64,000 bases of DNA from Actinobacteria bacterium OV450 (GCA_001298555.1 LJCW01000153.1:1-64000), one strand, 5' to 3'; positions 34,034 through 46,779 are shown, counted from the stretch's first letter. The notes: generated from the letters alone by a model not told the origin. Numbers and translations: made by a program.

Positions 34034-35686
34034 ATGACGAACCCCGCCGCACGTCTCGCGGGCCGCCGGGAATGGACCGCCTTCACCGTCCTCCTGCTGC
34101 CCCTGCTCCTGGTCTCCATGGACGTCTCCGTCCTCTACTTCGCCATCCCCGCCATCACCCGGGAGCTGGACCCGAGCGCCACCCAGCAGCTCTGGATCTT
34201 CGACAGCTACGCCTTCGCCCTCGCCGGCCTGCTGATCACCATGGGTTCGCTCGGTGACCGCATCGGCCGCCGCAGGCTGCTGCTGATGGGCGCGACCGCC
34301 TTCGGAGTCGCCTCCGTCTGCGCCGCGTACGCCACCAGCGCCGAGATGCTGATCGCGGCCCGGGTACTGCTCGGCGTCGGCGGGGCCACCCTGATGCCCT
34401 CCACGCTGGCCCTCGTACGCAACCTCTTCCAGGACGCGAAGCAGCGCGGCCAGGCCATCGCCATCTGGTCCGGGGCCATGACCGGCGGCATCGCCCTCGG
34501 CTCCGTGATGAGCGGCGTGCTGCTGAACCACTTCTGGTGGGGCTCGGTCTTCCTGATCAACGTGCCCGCGATGCTGCTCCTGCTGGTCCTCGTCCCCGTA
34601 CTGGTCCCGGAGTTCAAGGACCCGGCGCCCGGCCGCTTCGACCTGCTGAGCGTCCCGCTGTCGACGGCCGCCGTGCTCCCGGTCGTGTACGGCCTGAAGG
34701 AGATCGCCGCCGAGGGCGCCCGGCCGCTCCACCTGGTCGCCGTGGCGGTGGGCCTGGCCTTCGGGTTCGTCTTCGTCCGCCGCCAGCGCACCCGTGACGA
34801 CGCCATGGTCAGCCGGGCCCTCTTCCGGGGCCGCGGATTCGGCGCCGGGATCGCCCTCAACACCATCGCCGCCTTCGCCATGATGGGCTCCGCCTACTTC
34901 ACCACCCAGTACCTGCAGTCGGTGCTCGGCATGGGCACGCTCGAGGCCGCCCTGTGGAGCCTCGCACCCTCGCTCGTCATCGGCGCCGCCGCCCCGGTCG
35001 GCGCGGCCCTGGCGCAGAGGACCGACCGGGCGTACGTCGTCGCCGGCGGCTTCGCCCTGGCGGCCGGCGGGTTCGCCCTGATCAGCCTGGTCGGCGGCGA
35101 CTCCCTGTGGCTGCTGCTGACCGGCGCCGGAGTGCTCGCCTCCGGCATCGTCACCGTGATGTCCCTGGTCTCGGACATGGCGCTGGGCTCGGCCCCCGCG
35201 GAGAAGGCGGGCTCGGCCGCGTCCCTGCTGGAGACCGGCCAGGAGTTCGGCGGGGCGCTGGGCATGGCGGTCCTGGGCAGTCTCGGCACCGCCGTCTACC
35301 GCTCCGACCTGTCGGACGCGGCGCCCGCCGCCCGGGAGACCCTCGGCGGCGCCGTCGCCACCGCCCACCAGCTCGGCGGTGCGGCCGGCGAGCAGCTGCT
35401 GGCCGTGGCCCGCGAGGGCTTCGTCCACGGCATGCAGTACGCCGCCTGGGGCGGTACGGCCCTCCTGCTGGCGGCGGCCCTGCTCGCCGCGGCCCTGCTG
35501 CGAGGGCTCGGCGCCCCGGCCACGGAACCGGCGGAGGCCGCGGAGACCGAGGGGCGCACGGAGCCGACCGAGGAGATCCAGGGGATCCAGGAGATCGAGG
35601 ACATCGAGGAGCTGGCCGGGCAGGTCGCATCCCTGGCCGGGGAGATCTCGGAGCTGGCCGACAAGGCCGCGGCCTCCAGGAGCTGA
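34034..35686 (+). CDS. MFS multidrug exporter, DHA2 (14-TM) family
   Basis: 550 aa from ATG 34034. Fourteen predicted TM helices; motif A GSLGDRIGRRRLLLMG; the early LLVSMDVSVLYFAIPAI typical of SmvA/QacA-like pumps; motif C-like GGIALGSVMSG in TM5. The C-terminus carries a Glu/Ile-rich coiled-coil-like tail (EEIQGIQEIEDIEELAGQVA) of about 60 residues, not usual in the family. A proton-driven exporter of cationic or hydrophobic drugs. Regulated by the divergent TetR. Confidence 0.9.
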   Translation: MTNPAARLAGRREWTAFTVLLLPLLLVSMDVSVLYFAIPAITRELDPSATQQLWIFDSYAFALAGLLITMGSLGDRIGRRRLLLMGATAFGVASVCAAYATSAEMLIAARVLLGVGGATLMPSTLALVRNLFQDAKQRGQAIAIWSGAMTGGIALGSVMSGVLLNHFWWGSVFLINVPAMLLLLVLVPVLVPEFKDPAPGRFDLLSVPLSTAAVLPVVYGLKEIAAEGARPLHLVAVAVGLAFGFVFVRRQRTRDDAMVSRALFRGRGFGAGIALNTIAAFAMMGSAYFTTQYLQSVLGMGTLEAALWSLAPSLVIGAAAPVGAALAQRTDRAYVVAGGFALAAGGFALISLVGGDSLWLLLTGAGVLASGIVTVMSLVSDMALGSAPAEKAGSAASLLETGQEFGGALGMAVLGSLGTAVYRSDLSDAAPAARETLGGAVATAHQLGGAAGEQLLAVAREGFVHGMQYAAWGGTALLLAAALLAAALLRGLGAPATEPAEAAETEGRTEPTEEIQGIQEIEDIEELAGQVASLAGEISELADKAAASRS

Positions 35687-35724
35687 ACCCTGTACGCCAG
35701 AGCAGAACAGCTGCGGAACACGAC

Positions 35725-35754
35725 GAAGGGCCCGGGGAGTCCCCCGGGCCCTTC
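35725..35754. terminator. Bidirectional terminator
   Basis: GAAGGGCCCGGGG (35725-35737) with its exact complement at 35742-35754, loop AGTC, between the convergent MFS gene and serA. Confidence 0.85.
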
Positions 35755-35779
35755 ACTCATGCGTGCGGGTTCGTGCCGG

Positions 35780-37369
35780 TCAGTCGAGGCTGACCGTACG
35801 CGCCGAGACCGCACCGATTTCGGCGGAGATCTCCGCGAGGACGTTCACCGGCACCTCCGCGTCGACCGTGAGGACGCCGAGCGCCTCGCCGCCCTCCTCG
35901 GCACGGGCGACCTGCATGCCCGCGATGTTCAGACCGGCCTCGCCGAGGATGCGGCCGACGGTGCCGACCACGCCCGGACGGTCGGTGTACCGCAGCACGA
36001 GCATCTGGTCGGCGAGCGCCAGGTCCACGTCGTACTCACCGATGCCGACGATCTTCTGAAGGTGCTTCGGGCCCGCCAGCGTGCCGGAGACCGAGACTTC
36101 CTGGCCGTCCGACAGGGTGCCGCGCACGGTCACCACGTTGCGGTGGTCCGGGGACTCCGAGCTGGTGGTCAGGCGGACCTCGACACCCCGCTCCTGCGCG
36201 AACAGCGGGGCGTTGACGTAGGAGACCGTCTCGTCGACGACGTCCTCGAAGACACCCTTGAGGGCGGAGAGTTCCAGCACCTTGACGTCGTGCTGGGTGA
36301 TCTCGCCGCAGACCTCGACGTCGAGGCGGACCGCGACCTCGCCCGCGAGGGCGGTGAAGATGCGGCCGAGCTTCTCGGCGAGCGGCAGACCGGGGCGCAC
36401 GTCCTCGGCGATGACACCGCCCTGGACGTTGACCGCGTCCGGTACGAGCTCGCCGGCGAGCGCGAGGCGCACCGACTTGGCGACGGCGATGCCTGCCTTC
36501 TCCTGGGCCTCGTCCGTGGAGGCGCCGAGGTGCGGGGTGCAGACGACCTGGTCGAGCTCGAAGAGCGGGGAGTCCGTGCAGGGCTCCTTCGCGTACACGT
36601 CGAGGCCGGCGCCGGCGACGCGGCCCTCCTTGATGGCCGAGTACAGCGCGGCCTCGTCCACGATCCCGCCGCGCGCGGCGTTGACGATGCGGACGGACGG
36701 CTTGACCCTGTGCAGGGCCTCGTCCCCGATGAGACCGAGGGTCTCGGGGGTCTTGGGCAGGTGCACGGTGATGAAGTCGGCGACCTCGAGGAGCTCGTCC
36801 AGCGTCAGCATCTTGACGCCCATCTGGGCGGCGCGCGCGGGCTGCACGTAGGGGTCGTACGCGACGATCTTCATTCCGAAGGCCGACATGCGCTGCGCGA
36901 CCAGGACGCCGATGCGGCCGAGGCCGACGACACCGAGGGTCTTCTCGCTGAGCTCGACGCCCGTGTACTTGTTCCGCTTCCACTCGCCGTTCTTCAGGGC
37001 GGTGTTGGCCTGCGGGATGTTGCGGGCCGTGGCGACGAGCAGGCCGCAGGCGAGCTCGGCGGCGGTCACGATGTTGGAGGTCGGGGCGTTCACGACCATG
37101 ACGCCGGCCTTCGTGGCCGAGGAGACGTCGACGTTGTCGAGGCCGACACCGGCGCGGGCGACGACCTTCAGCTTCCGGGCGGCGGCGATGGCCTCGGCGT
37201 CGACCTTGGTCGCGGAGCGCACCAGGATGGCGTCCACGTCCACGATCGCGGGGAGCAGCTCCGCGCGGTCGGCTCCGTTGACGTGCCGGATCTCGAAGTC
37301 CGGGCCGAGCGCGTCCACCGTGGCGGGCGACAGCTCTTCGGCGATGAGTACGACAGGTTTCGAGCTCAC
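35780..37369 (-). CDS. serA: D-3-phosphoglycerate dehydrogenase
   Basis: 529 aa from GTG 37369 (GAGGA five bases upstream; the in-frame GTG at 37381 is unsupported). First step of serine synthesis, 3-phosphoglycerate to 3-phosphohydroxypyruvate with NAD+. Catalytic and NAD domains: GVGLDNVDV, VVGLGRIGVLVAQRM, NAARGGIVDEAAL, CTPHLGAST. Then the ASB (allosteric substrate-binding) domain and a C-terminal ACT domain (MLVLRYTDRPGVVGTVGRILGEAGLNIAGM) for serine feedback, the long mycobacterial-type SerA. It follows ilvC on the same strand, but a strong terminator lies between. Confidence 0.95.
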   Translation of the reverse strand: MSSKPVVLIAEELSPATVDALGPDFEIRHVNGADRAELLPAIVDVDAILVRSATKVDAEAIAAARKLKVVARAGVGLDNVDVSSATKAGVMVVNAPTSNIVTAAELACGLLVATARNIPQANTALKNGEWKRNKYTGVELSEKTLGVVGLGRIGVLVAQRMSAFGMKIVAYDPYVQPARAAQMGVKMLTLDELLEVADFITVHLPKTPETLGLIGDEALHRVKPSVRIVNAARGGIVDEAALYSAIKEGRVAGAGLDVYAKEPCTDSPLFELDQVVCTPHLGASTDEAQEKAGIAVAKSVRLALAGELVPDAVNVQGGVIAEDVRPGLPLAEKLGRIFTALAGEVAVRLDVEVCGEITQHDVKVLELSALKGVFEDVVDETVSYVNAPLFAQERGVEVRLTTSSESPDHRNVVTVRGTLSDGQEVSVSGTLAGPKHLQKIVGIGEYDVDLALADQMLVLRYTDRPGVVGTVGRILGEAGLNIAGMQVARAEEGGEALGVLTVDAEVPVNVLAEISAEIGAVSARTVSLD

Positions 37370-37599
37370 GTGGGTCCTCACAGGTCCAGTGCGGACGGCC
37401 GTCCCGACGGCCGCAGGCGGTGGAGGGGGTAGCCGCGTGGAAGACGCACGACACTGTGGGCCTGACGCGTTGTGTTGAGCAGTGTAGTGGCGGATCGCGG
37501 CCGGAATTCCGCCTGTCCGGAAGGATCACCCGTCCGGGGTTGGCCGGGGCGGCCAAGCAAGGCTGCGGAAGGGCCGTGTCGCGGCGTGCGGCGGGTGGG

Positions 37600-37635
37600 G
37601 CGGGGGCCGGGACGGCGCGCCGTCCCGGCCCCCGC
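37600..37635 (-). terminator. Terminator of the ilvBNC operon
   Basis: A near-perfect 36-nt palindrome (arms 37600-37617 and 37618-37635, centre GGCG/CGCC) lies 11 nt after the ilvC stop. Confidence 0.8.
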
Positions 37636-37645
37636 GCCCACGGGA

Positions 37646-41198
<3,553 letters not shown>

Positions 41199-41257
41199 CG
41201 GCATTCTCTTCTCGAAGCTGAGGGTTTTACGAGGATTCGAAGGTGTGCCAGTGCAAC

Positions 41258-41291
41258 AAAAAACCCCTCGTGCCAGGAGGCAAGCGAGGGG
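41258..41291 (-). terminator. Attenuator terminator of ilvBNC
   Basis: On the minus strand CCCCUCG (41291-41285) pairs with CGAGGGG (41270-41264) over an inner TGCC/GGCA stem and is followed by UUUUUUGUUG (from 41263). It lies 43 nt after the leader peptide stop and 60 nt before ilvB. Confidence 0.9.
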
Positions 41292-41347
41292 AGCGCGTCG
41301 GGTGTACGGAGCGGGGACATGCAGGCCCCAGCTTCAGCCGACGCGCT
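41292..41347 (-). promoter_or_regulatory. Antiterminator of the ilvBNC leader
   Basis: AGCGCGTCGG, at the end of the leader peptide codons (41347-41338 on the minus strand), pairs perfectly over 10 bp with CCGACGCGCT (41301-41292), which abuts the terminator's 5' arm. A ribosome stalled at the Ile-Leu-Val-Leu codons would leave the first arm free and favour this hairpin; one that reaches the stop would cover it and allow termination. Confidence 0.8.
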
Positions 41348-41375
41348 TTCCAAGTACGAGAATTCGGGTGCGCAT
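41334..41375 (-). CDS. ilvL: ilvBNC leader peptide
   Basis: 13 aa, MRTRILVLGKRVG, with a strong GGAGGGAGGG ribosome site 8 nt upstream. It has an Ile-Leu-Val-Leu run, and the Ile is the rare ATT codon. Attenuation of ilvB by such peptides is described for actinobacteria. The ribosome site itself can fold into a small CCCTCCC/GGGAGGG hairpin (41384-41403). Confidence 0.88.
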   Translation of the reverse strand: MRTRILVLGKRVG

Positions 41376-41408
41376 GGCACTGACCCTCCCTCCGGCGGGA
41401 GGGGGATG

Positions 41409-44400
41409 TCAAGCGGGTGGGACGGGCGTCTCATTATGTGAGCCCCTATGGATGGCCATTGAGCCCCCGGACGAACCACCGGCCAGGGCAGGCTGGACCG
41501 CCCCGCCCGGTACTGGGAACGTACCGCGGACGAGCGCGCGGCGCAGCCTGTACTCGTCGAGTGGGCCGGAAAAGGCCACTCCCTGGCCGTGTGTGCACCC
41601 CATCGCGCGCAGCGCCGCGACCTGCTCGGGGAGGTCCACCGCGTCGGCGACGGACTGCATGCCCAGATCATTTGCAATGCGCAACAAACCGGCTGTGATC
41701 TTGTGGAGCCGGGCGGATTCGACCACCCCCTCGACCAGGCCCCGGTCCAGCTTCAGGATGTCCACCGGGAGCCTGCGCAGGGCGCTGATGGCCGCGTAGC
41801 CGCTGCCGAAGCCGTCCAGGGAGATCAGGACCCCGAGCCGGCGCAGGGCCGCCAGGCGCCGCTCCAGCTCGTCGAAGGGGACTCTGGGGTCGGAGACGGT
41901 CAGTTCGATCACCAGGGCCCCGGACCCCAGCCCGTGGCGGGTGAGCAGGGCCTCCACGGAGGCGAGCGGCACGGCGCGGTCCAGCAGCCGCTGGGTGCTC
42001 ATCCGGACCGCCACCGGTACGTCGTGCCCGATCCGGTGCCGCTCCGCGGCCTGCGCCACGGCCTCCTCCAGCAGCCAGTGCCCCAGCTCGGCGGCCCGGG
42101 CAGGCGCGGCGCCCGGGATGCCGGAGCGGCCTTCGGGCCCGCCCCCCGCGCCGTCGCTGTACTCGGCCACCCGGAGGAATTCCGCCGGGGTGAACAGGAT
42201 CCCCTGCGCCGAACGCCAGCGCGCCTGTGCCGCCACGGCCGTGACCTCGCCGGTGGCCAGCGAGACCACGGGCTGGTGCAGCAGGGCGAACTCCCCGTCG
42301 TGGAGCGCGGTGCGCAGTCGCCCGGCCAGCTCCGCCTTCCGTACGACCTCGGCCTGCATCTGGGGCGCGTACAGCTCGACCCGGTCCTTGCCGCCCGCCT
42401 TGGCGCGGTACATGGCAAGATCCGCGTTGCGCATCAGGTCCGAAGGGGTGATGCCGGGGTCGGCGAAGGCCACGCCGATGCTGGCGGCGACCCGGACCTC
42501 GCTGCCGGCGATCCGGTACGGCTGGGACAGGGTGGTGCGCAGCCGGTCCGCGATCTCGCGCACCTGGTACTCGCGGGCGCTGTGGTCGCGGTTGCCGTCG
42601 CCCAGGATCAGCGCCGCGAACTCGTCCCCGCCGAGGCGGGCCGCGGTGTCCCCGGCGCGCACGGAGTCCTGGAGCCGGCGCGCGGCCTCGATCAGCAACT
42701 CGTCGCCGGCCTGGTGCCCGATGGTGTCGTTGACCGCCTTGAACCCGTCGAGGTCGATGAAGAGCACTGCGGTGCTGTGGTCCCCGGCGCGCCGGCCGGT
42801 CAGGGCCCGGCGGACCCGCCGGGTGAACAGCGCCCGGTTGGGCAGGTCCGTCAGCGGGTCGTGCTCGGCGCTGTGCTGGAGCTGCGCCTGGAGCCGGACC
42901 CGCTCGGTGACGTCGCGGCTGTTGAGGATGAGGCCGCCCTGGTGGCGGTTGACGGTGGACTCCACATTGAGCCATTCGCCGCTGCCGGACTTGAAGCGGC
43001 ACTCGATGCGGGTGGTCGGCTCCTCGGCGGGCGGTGCGGCGAGGAAGCGGCGGACCTCGTGGACCACCCGGCCCAGGTCGTGCGGGTGGATCAGGGCGGC
43101 GAGTTCGGTGCCGACGAGTTCCTCCGCCTCGCGCCCGTAGACCCCGGCGGCCGCGGGGCTGACGTACCGCAGCGTCCCGGTGGGGGCGGCGATCATGATG
43201 ACGTCGCTGGAGCCCTGGACCAGGGAGCGGAAGTGGTTCTCCTTCTGGGCGAGTTCCTGCGTCAGTGCGATGTTGTCGATGAGCATGATGCCCTGCCGGA
43301 TGACGAGGGCGAGGACGACCGTGCATCCGGTGAAGACGACCACGCGGTCGACCTTCCTGCCGTCCACCACGTTGTACAGGATGCCCAGGGTGCAGACGGC
43401 GGCCGCGAGGTACGGCGTGAGGGCGGGCAGTGAGCCGCTGATGGGGCGGCTGACCGGGCGGTCCGCGCGCGGGATCCCCGGGGCTGGGGGGCCCGGGTGG
43501 ATGCGCCGGGCCCCCCAGGGCGCGTACGCGAGCAGCAGCGAGCCGGCGAACCAGCCGGCGTCGAGCAGCTGCCCGGACTGGTACTCGGCGCTCAGCAGCG
43601 GCGAGGTGAACAGGGCGTCGCTGAGCACGGTCAGGGCCAGGGCCGCGATGGCGGTGTTGACGGCCGAGCGGTTGGCCTCCGAGCGCCGGAAGTGCAGGAC
43701 CAGCACCATGGAGACGAGCGCGATGTCCAGCAGCGGGTAGGCGAGGGAGAGCGCGGCGCGCGGGACGCTGCCGGGGGCCCCGGACTGGGCGGTCCGCGCC
43801 GCGTGGGCGAGGGCCAGGCTCCAGGACAGGGTGAGCAGGGAGCCGCCGATGAGCCAGGAGTCGAGTCCGAGGCAGACCCAGCCGGCTCGGGTGACCGGGC
43901 GTTTGGCGAGGACGAGCAGGCCCACGATGGCGGGCGGCGCGAAGCAGAGGAACGCGAAGTCGGCGAGCGAGGGCTTCGGCACGGCCTCGCCGAGGATCAC
44001 CTCGTACCACCCCCAGATGGCGTTGCCGCAGGCTCCCATGAGGGAGGAGAAGGCGAAGAGCAGCCAGGCGGGGCGTTCTCGGCTGTCGATCGCCCGTGCG
44101 TAGGTGTAGCAGGAGACTGCGGCGAGTAACGCGGCCCCGCTGAGCCCGAAGTCGCCCATGATCTCGGCAAACTCCTCGGAGCCCCAGCCGAGGGCGGCGC
44201 CGACGGCGTACCCGCCGCTGATCACGGCGAGGAGCAGTTGCATCGCCAGGTTCCTGCCGCCGCGCGGGACGGGCGGCCTGGTCAGCAGCGCCGCCCCCGG
44301 GGCATTCACCGGTCCCCCTCGCCGGCTGGTTCCGGCGCGGCCCAGTCCCCGCAGCGTCGCCTCCGGCGGCTGTGCCGCACCGGATCCTTCGTCCATTGGC

Positions 44401-44441
44401 CGTGCATCGCCCGTCGCCCCCCAAAGTGTCCGATCACTCAC
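41409..44441 (-). CDS. cdgE: Membrane PAS-GGDEF-EAL c-di-GMP protein with degenerate EAL
   Basis: 1010 aa from GTG 44441 (ATG 44396 is an alternative). About eight to ten TM helices in residues 60-390, a PAS domain (about 400-510), GGDEF with an intact ARLGGDEFAAL near 603, then an EAL-like domain. The EAL motif itself reads AAQARW near 737, the ExTE glutamate site reads VIELTVSD, and DFGTGYS is DGFGSGYA, so phosphodiesterase activity is doubtful; diguanylate cyclase activity is possible. In Streptomyces such proteins set c-di-GMP for BldD and development. The name cdgE rests on its place next to ilvB, which I recall from S. coelicolor; moderate certainty. Confidence 0.85.
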   Translation of the reverse strand: MSDRTLWGATGDARPMDEGSGAAQPPEATLRGLGRAGTSRRGGPVNAPGAALLTRPPVPRGGRNLAMQLLLAVISGGYAVGAALGWGSEEFAEIMGDFGLSGAALLAAVSCYTYARAIDSRERPAWLLFAFSSLMGACGNAIWGWYEVILGEAVPKPSLADFAFLCFAPPAIVGLLVLAKRPVTRAGWVCLGLDSWLIGGSLLTLSWSLALAHAARTAQSGAPGSVPRAALSLAYPLLDIALVSMVLVLHFRRSEANRSAVNTAIAALALTVLSDALFTSPLLSAEYQSGQLLDAGWFAGSLLLAYAPWGARRIHPGPPAPGIPRADRPVSRPISGSLPALTPYLAAAVCTLGILYNVVDGRKVDRVVVFTGCTVVLALVIRQGIMLIDNIALTQELAQKENHFRSLVQGSSDVIMIAAPTGTLRYVSPAAAGVYGREAEELVGTELAALIHPHDLGRVVHEVRRFLAAPPAEEPTTRIECRFKSGSGEWLNVESTVNRHQGGLILNSRDVTERVRLQAQLQHSAEHDPLTDLPNRALFTRRVRRALTGRRAGDHSTAVLFIDLDGFKAVNDTIGHQAGDELLIEAARRLQDSVRAGDTAARLGGDEFAALILGDGNRDHSAREYQVREIADRLRTTLSQPYRIAGSEVRVAASIGVAFADPGITPSDLMRNADLAMYRAKAGGKDRVELYAPQMQAEVVRKAELAGRLRTALHDGEFALLHQPVVSLATGEVTAVAAQARWRSAQGILFTPAEFLRVAEYSDGAGGGPEGRSGIPGAAPARAAELGHWLLEEAVAQAAERHRIGHDVPVAVRMSTQRLLDRAVPLASVEALLTRHGLGSGALVIELTVSDPRVPFDELERRLAALRRLGVLISLDGFGSGYAAISALRRLPVDILKLDRGLVEGVVESARLHKITAGLLRIANDLGMQSVADAVDLPEQVAALRAMGCTHGQGVAFSGPLDEYRLRRALVRGTFPVPGGAVQPALAGGSSGGSMAIHRGSHNETPVPPA
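41433..41438 (-). promoter_or_regulatory. Possible -10 of the ilvBNC promoter
   Basis: CATAAT on the minus strand inside the last codons of the upstream c-di-GMP gene would give a leader of about 50 nt before the ilvL start. The -35 region is poor, so this is tentative. A lone TTGACA at 41406-41411 has no matching -10. Confidence 0.35.
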
Positions 44442-44591
44442 CAGCGCCAGACGAATGCGCTGCAGCCCCTTGGTCCGGACGATACACCACTTTCGTCACT
44501 CAGGGACATAGATGGCCTACTCTCCGTTACCGGCTGGGTAGTTGTGGCCACTGTGCGCGTCCGGACGGATGCGGAGCGTGCGCAGCGCGTG

Positions 44592-45539
44592 TCAGTCGGT
44601 GACCAGGACCGTGTTCTCCACGGGCTCCCCGGCGGCGAAGCGCTGGAGCTGACGGGCCACCAGGCGCTTGGCGCGCGGCTCGAACGCCGTGCTGCTGCCG
44701 CCCACGTGAGGCGTGATCAGGACGTTCGGAGCATGCCAGAGGGGGTGGCCGGCGGGCAGCGGTTCCGGGTCGGTGACGTCGAGCGCCGCGCGCAGCCGGC
44801 CCGACTCCAGCTCCGCCAGCAGCGCGGCGGTGTCGGCGACGGGGCCGCGCGCCACGTTCACCAGCAGAGCGCCGTCCTTCATCCGTGCGAGGAACGCGGC
44901 GTCGGCCAGGCCCCGCGTCGCATCGGTCAGCGGCGTGGAGAGGATCACCACGTCCGCCCCGGGGAGGAGCCGGGGCAGTTCGGCGTGCGCATGCACGGGC
45001 CCGCGCATGGTGGTGCGCGCCGAGCGTGCGACCCGTGTGACCCGCGCGCACTCGAAGGGCGCGAGCCGGTCCTCGATGGCCGCGCCGATCGATCCGTAGC
45101 CGACGATCAGTACGGACTTGTCGGCGAGGGCGTCGTAGAACCCGCCGTGCCACTCCTCGCGGTCCTGGCCGCGCACCATGCCGGGGATGCCGCGCAGCGA
45201 GGCGAGGGTGAGGGTGAGCGCCAGTTCGGCGGTGCTCGCCTCGTGGACCCCGCGCGCATTGCACAGCCGGACGCCGGGGCGCAGGAGGCCGAGGCCGCCC
45301 AGGACGTGGTCGATGCCCGCGGTCAGCGTCTGCACGACTTCGAGGCCGGGCATGTCCGCCAGCGGGCGCAGGGTGACCTCGGAGGACTTCATGTAGGGCG
45401 TGACGTAGAAGACGCAGCCGGCCGGATCGGCCGGGAAGGAGTCCTCGCCGTCCCACTGGCGGTAGCGGTAGGTGTCGGGGAGACCCTCGATCTCGTCGGC
45501 CGGGAACGGAAGCCAGACGTCCGCTGTCTTTGCAGTCAT
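44592..45539 (-). CDS. D-2-hydroxyacid dehydrogenase
   Basis: 315 aa from ATG 45539. NAD-binding domain with VLIVGYGSIGAAIEDRL, the substrate Arg region LVNVARGPVADTAAL, and the Glu-His pair DVTDPEPLPAGHPLW...ITPHVGGSS. Related to phosphoglycerate/glyoxylate/hydroxypyruvate reductases. It is far shorter than SerA and has no ACT domain. Substrate unknown. A TTGACC-N18-CATAGC promoter (45549-45578) would start transcription only a few bases before the ATG, so the message may be leaderless. Confidence 0.87.
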   Translation of the reverse strand: MTAKTADVWLPFPADEIEGLPDTYRYRQWDGEDSFPADPAGCVFYVTPYMKSSEVTLRPLADMPGLEVVQTLTAGIDHVLGGLGLLRPGVRLCNARGVHEASTAELALTLTLASLRGIPGMVRGQDREEWHGGFYDALADKSVLIVGYGSIGAAIEDRLAPFECARVTRVARSARTTMRGPVHAHAELPRLLPGADVVILSTPLTDATRGLADAAFLARMKDGALLVNVARGPVADTAALLAELESGRLRAALDVTDPEPLPAGHPLWHAPNVLITPHVGGSSTAFEPRAKRLVARQLQRFAAGEPVENTVLVTD

Positions 45540-45548
45540 GATCACGAG

Positions 45549-45578
45549 GCTATGCCAAGGCCAAAGGATCCTGGTCAA
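45549..45578 (-). promoter_or_regulatory. Promoter of the hydroxyacid dehydrogenase
   Basis: Minus strand TTGACC (45578-45573), 18-nt spacer, CATAGC (45554-45549). Predicted start of transcription is within about 5 nt of the ATG. Confidence 0.4.
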
Positions 45579-45617
45579 GCCGTTAGTTTGTTTGCCGGAG
45601 CGGGAGGGGACGCACGG

Positions 45618-46625
45618 GTGGAGCGCAGGTCGATCGGGGCGGGGGCGCTGACGGTGGGCGCCGTGGGCCTCGGGTGCATGCCGATGAGCTGGGCGTACGC
45701 GCCCTCGCGGCGCCACGGCGGGGAGTCGCTGGCCACGGTGCACACGGCGCTGGACCTCGGGGTGAACCTGCTGGACACCGCCGACCTGTACGGGCCGTTC
45801 ACGAACGAGCTGCTGCTGGGGCGGGTGCTGCGCGAGCGCCGGGCGGAGGCGTTCGTGTCCGCCAAGGTGGGCCTGCGGGCGGGCGAGCAGCATGTGGTGG
45901 CGGACGGCAGGCCCGGATACATGCGCCGGGCCTGCGACGCCTCGCTGCGGCGGCTGCGGACGGACGTCATAGACCTCTACCAGCTGCACCGGGTGGATCC
46001 GGACGTCCCCGTGGAGGAGACCTGGGGGGCGATGGCGGAGCTGGTGGCCGCCGGGAAGGTGCGGGCGCTGGGGTTCTGCGCGCTGGGCGCGGGTGCCGGA
46101 CCCGGGGCGGGGCGGGGCGGTGACCGGGCGTACCGGGTGACGCTGGGGCACCTGGAGCGGGTCCAGCAGGTGTTCCCGGTGAGCGCGGTGCAGGCGGAGC
46201 TGTCGGTGTGGTCGCCGGAGGCGGCGCGGCAGCTGCTGCCCTGGTGTGCGGCGCGCGGGGTGGGGTTCCTGGCGGCGATGCCGCTGGGCAGTGGCTTCCT
46301 GACGGGGACGCTCCGGCCTGGTGAGGGCTTCGAGTGGGAGGACGTGCGGGCCCGGCATCCGCGGTTCACGGCGGAGTCGATGGCGGCGAACCAGGTGCTG
46401 GTGGCGGGGCTGCGGCGGGTGGCGCGGCGGCACGGGCCGCAGGTGACGGCGGCGCAGGTGGCGCTGGCGTGGGTGCTGGCGCAGGGGCCGCAGGTGGTGC
46501 CGGTGCCGGGGGCCGACCGGGCGCACTGGGCGGCGGAGAACGCGGGCGCGGCGGAGCTCGCGCTGACGGCCGCTGACCTGGCCGAGATCGCGGCGTTGCC
46601 GGCGGCGGTGCGAGCCTGGGACTGA
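45618..46625 (+). CDS. Aldo/keto reductase
   Basis: 335 aa from GTG 45618 (GGGAGGGGA 7 nt upstream). TIM-barrel AKR: VGLGCMPMSWAY, ALDLGVNLLDTADLYGPFTNELLLGRVLRE with the catalytic Asp/Tyr, SAKVGLR with the Lys, DLYQLHRVDPDVPVEETWGAMAELVAAGKVRALG with the His. Ends in an NADPH-site segment PQVVPVPGADRAHW. Closest in feel to the AKR11/13 group of bacterial reductases; physiological substrate unknown. Divergent from the hydroxyacid dehydrogenase. Confidence 0.88.
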   Translation: MERRSIGAGALTVGAVGLGCMPMSWAYAPSRRHGGESLATVHTALDLGVNLLDTADLYGPFTNELLLGRVLRERRAEAFVSAKVGLRAGEQHVVADGRPGYMRRACDASLRRLRTDVIDLYQLHRVDPDVPVEETWGAMAELVAAGKVRALGFCALGAGAGPGAGRGGDRAYRVTLGHLERVQQVFPVSAVQAELSVWSPEAARQLLPWCAARGVGFLAAMPLGSGFLTGTLRPGEGFEWEDVRARHPRFTAESMAANQVLVAGLRRVARRHGPQVTAAQVALAWVLAQGPQVVPVPGADRAHWAAENAGAAELALTAADLAEIAALPAAVRAWD

Positions 46626-46779
46626 GCCCGGGAGCGAACCGTGAACCGGACCGCGCGACGCGCCGGGCCCGGCCGGCGAACCACTCGATCGGGTGTACGA
46701 CCGGTGGAACTTCGGGAACCGCCGCAGCGGTTGGAACGGGTGAAAGGCACGATCGCAGGCAGCGGAGGGGAGCAGGACG

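Noticed and set aside
44515..44565. Possible BldD box upstream of the c-di-GMP gene (TTACCGGCTGGGTAG)
   Set aside because: Half-site spacing and the right arm do not match the BldD consensus I know.
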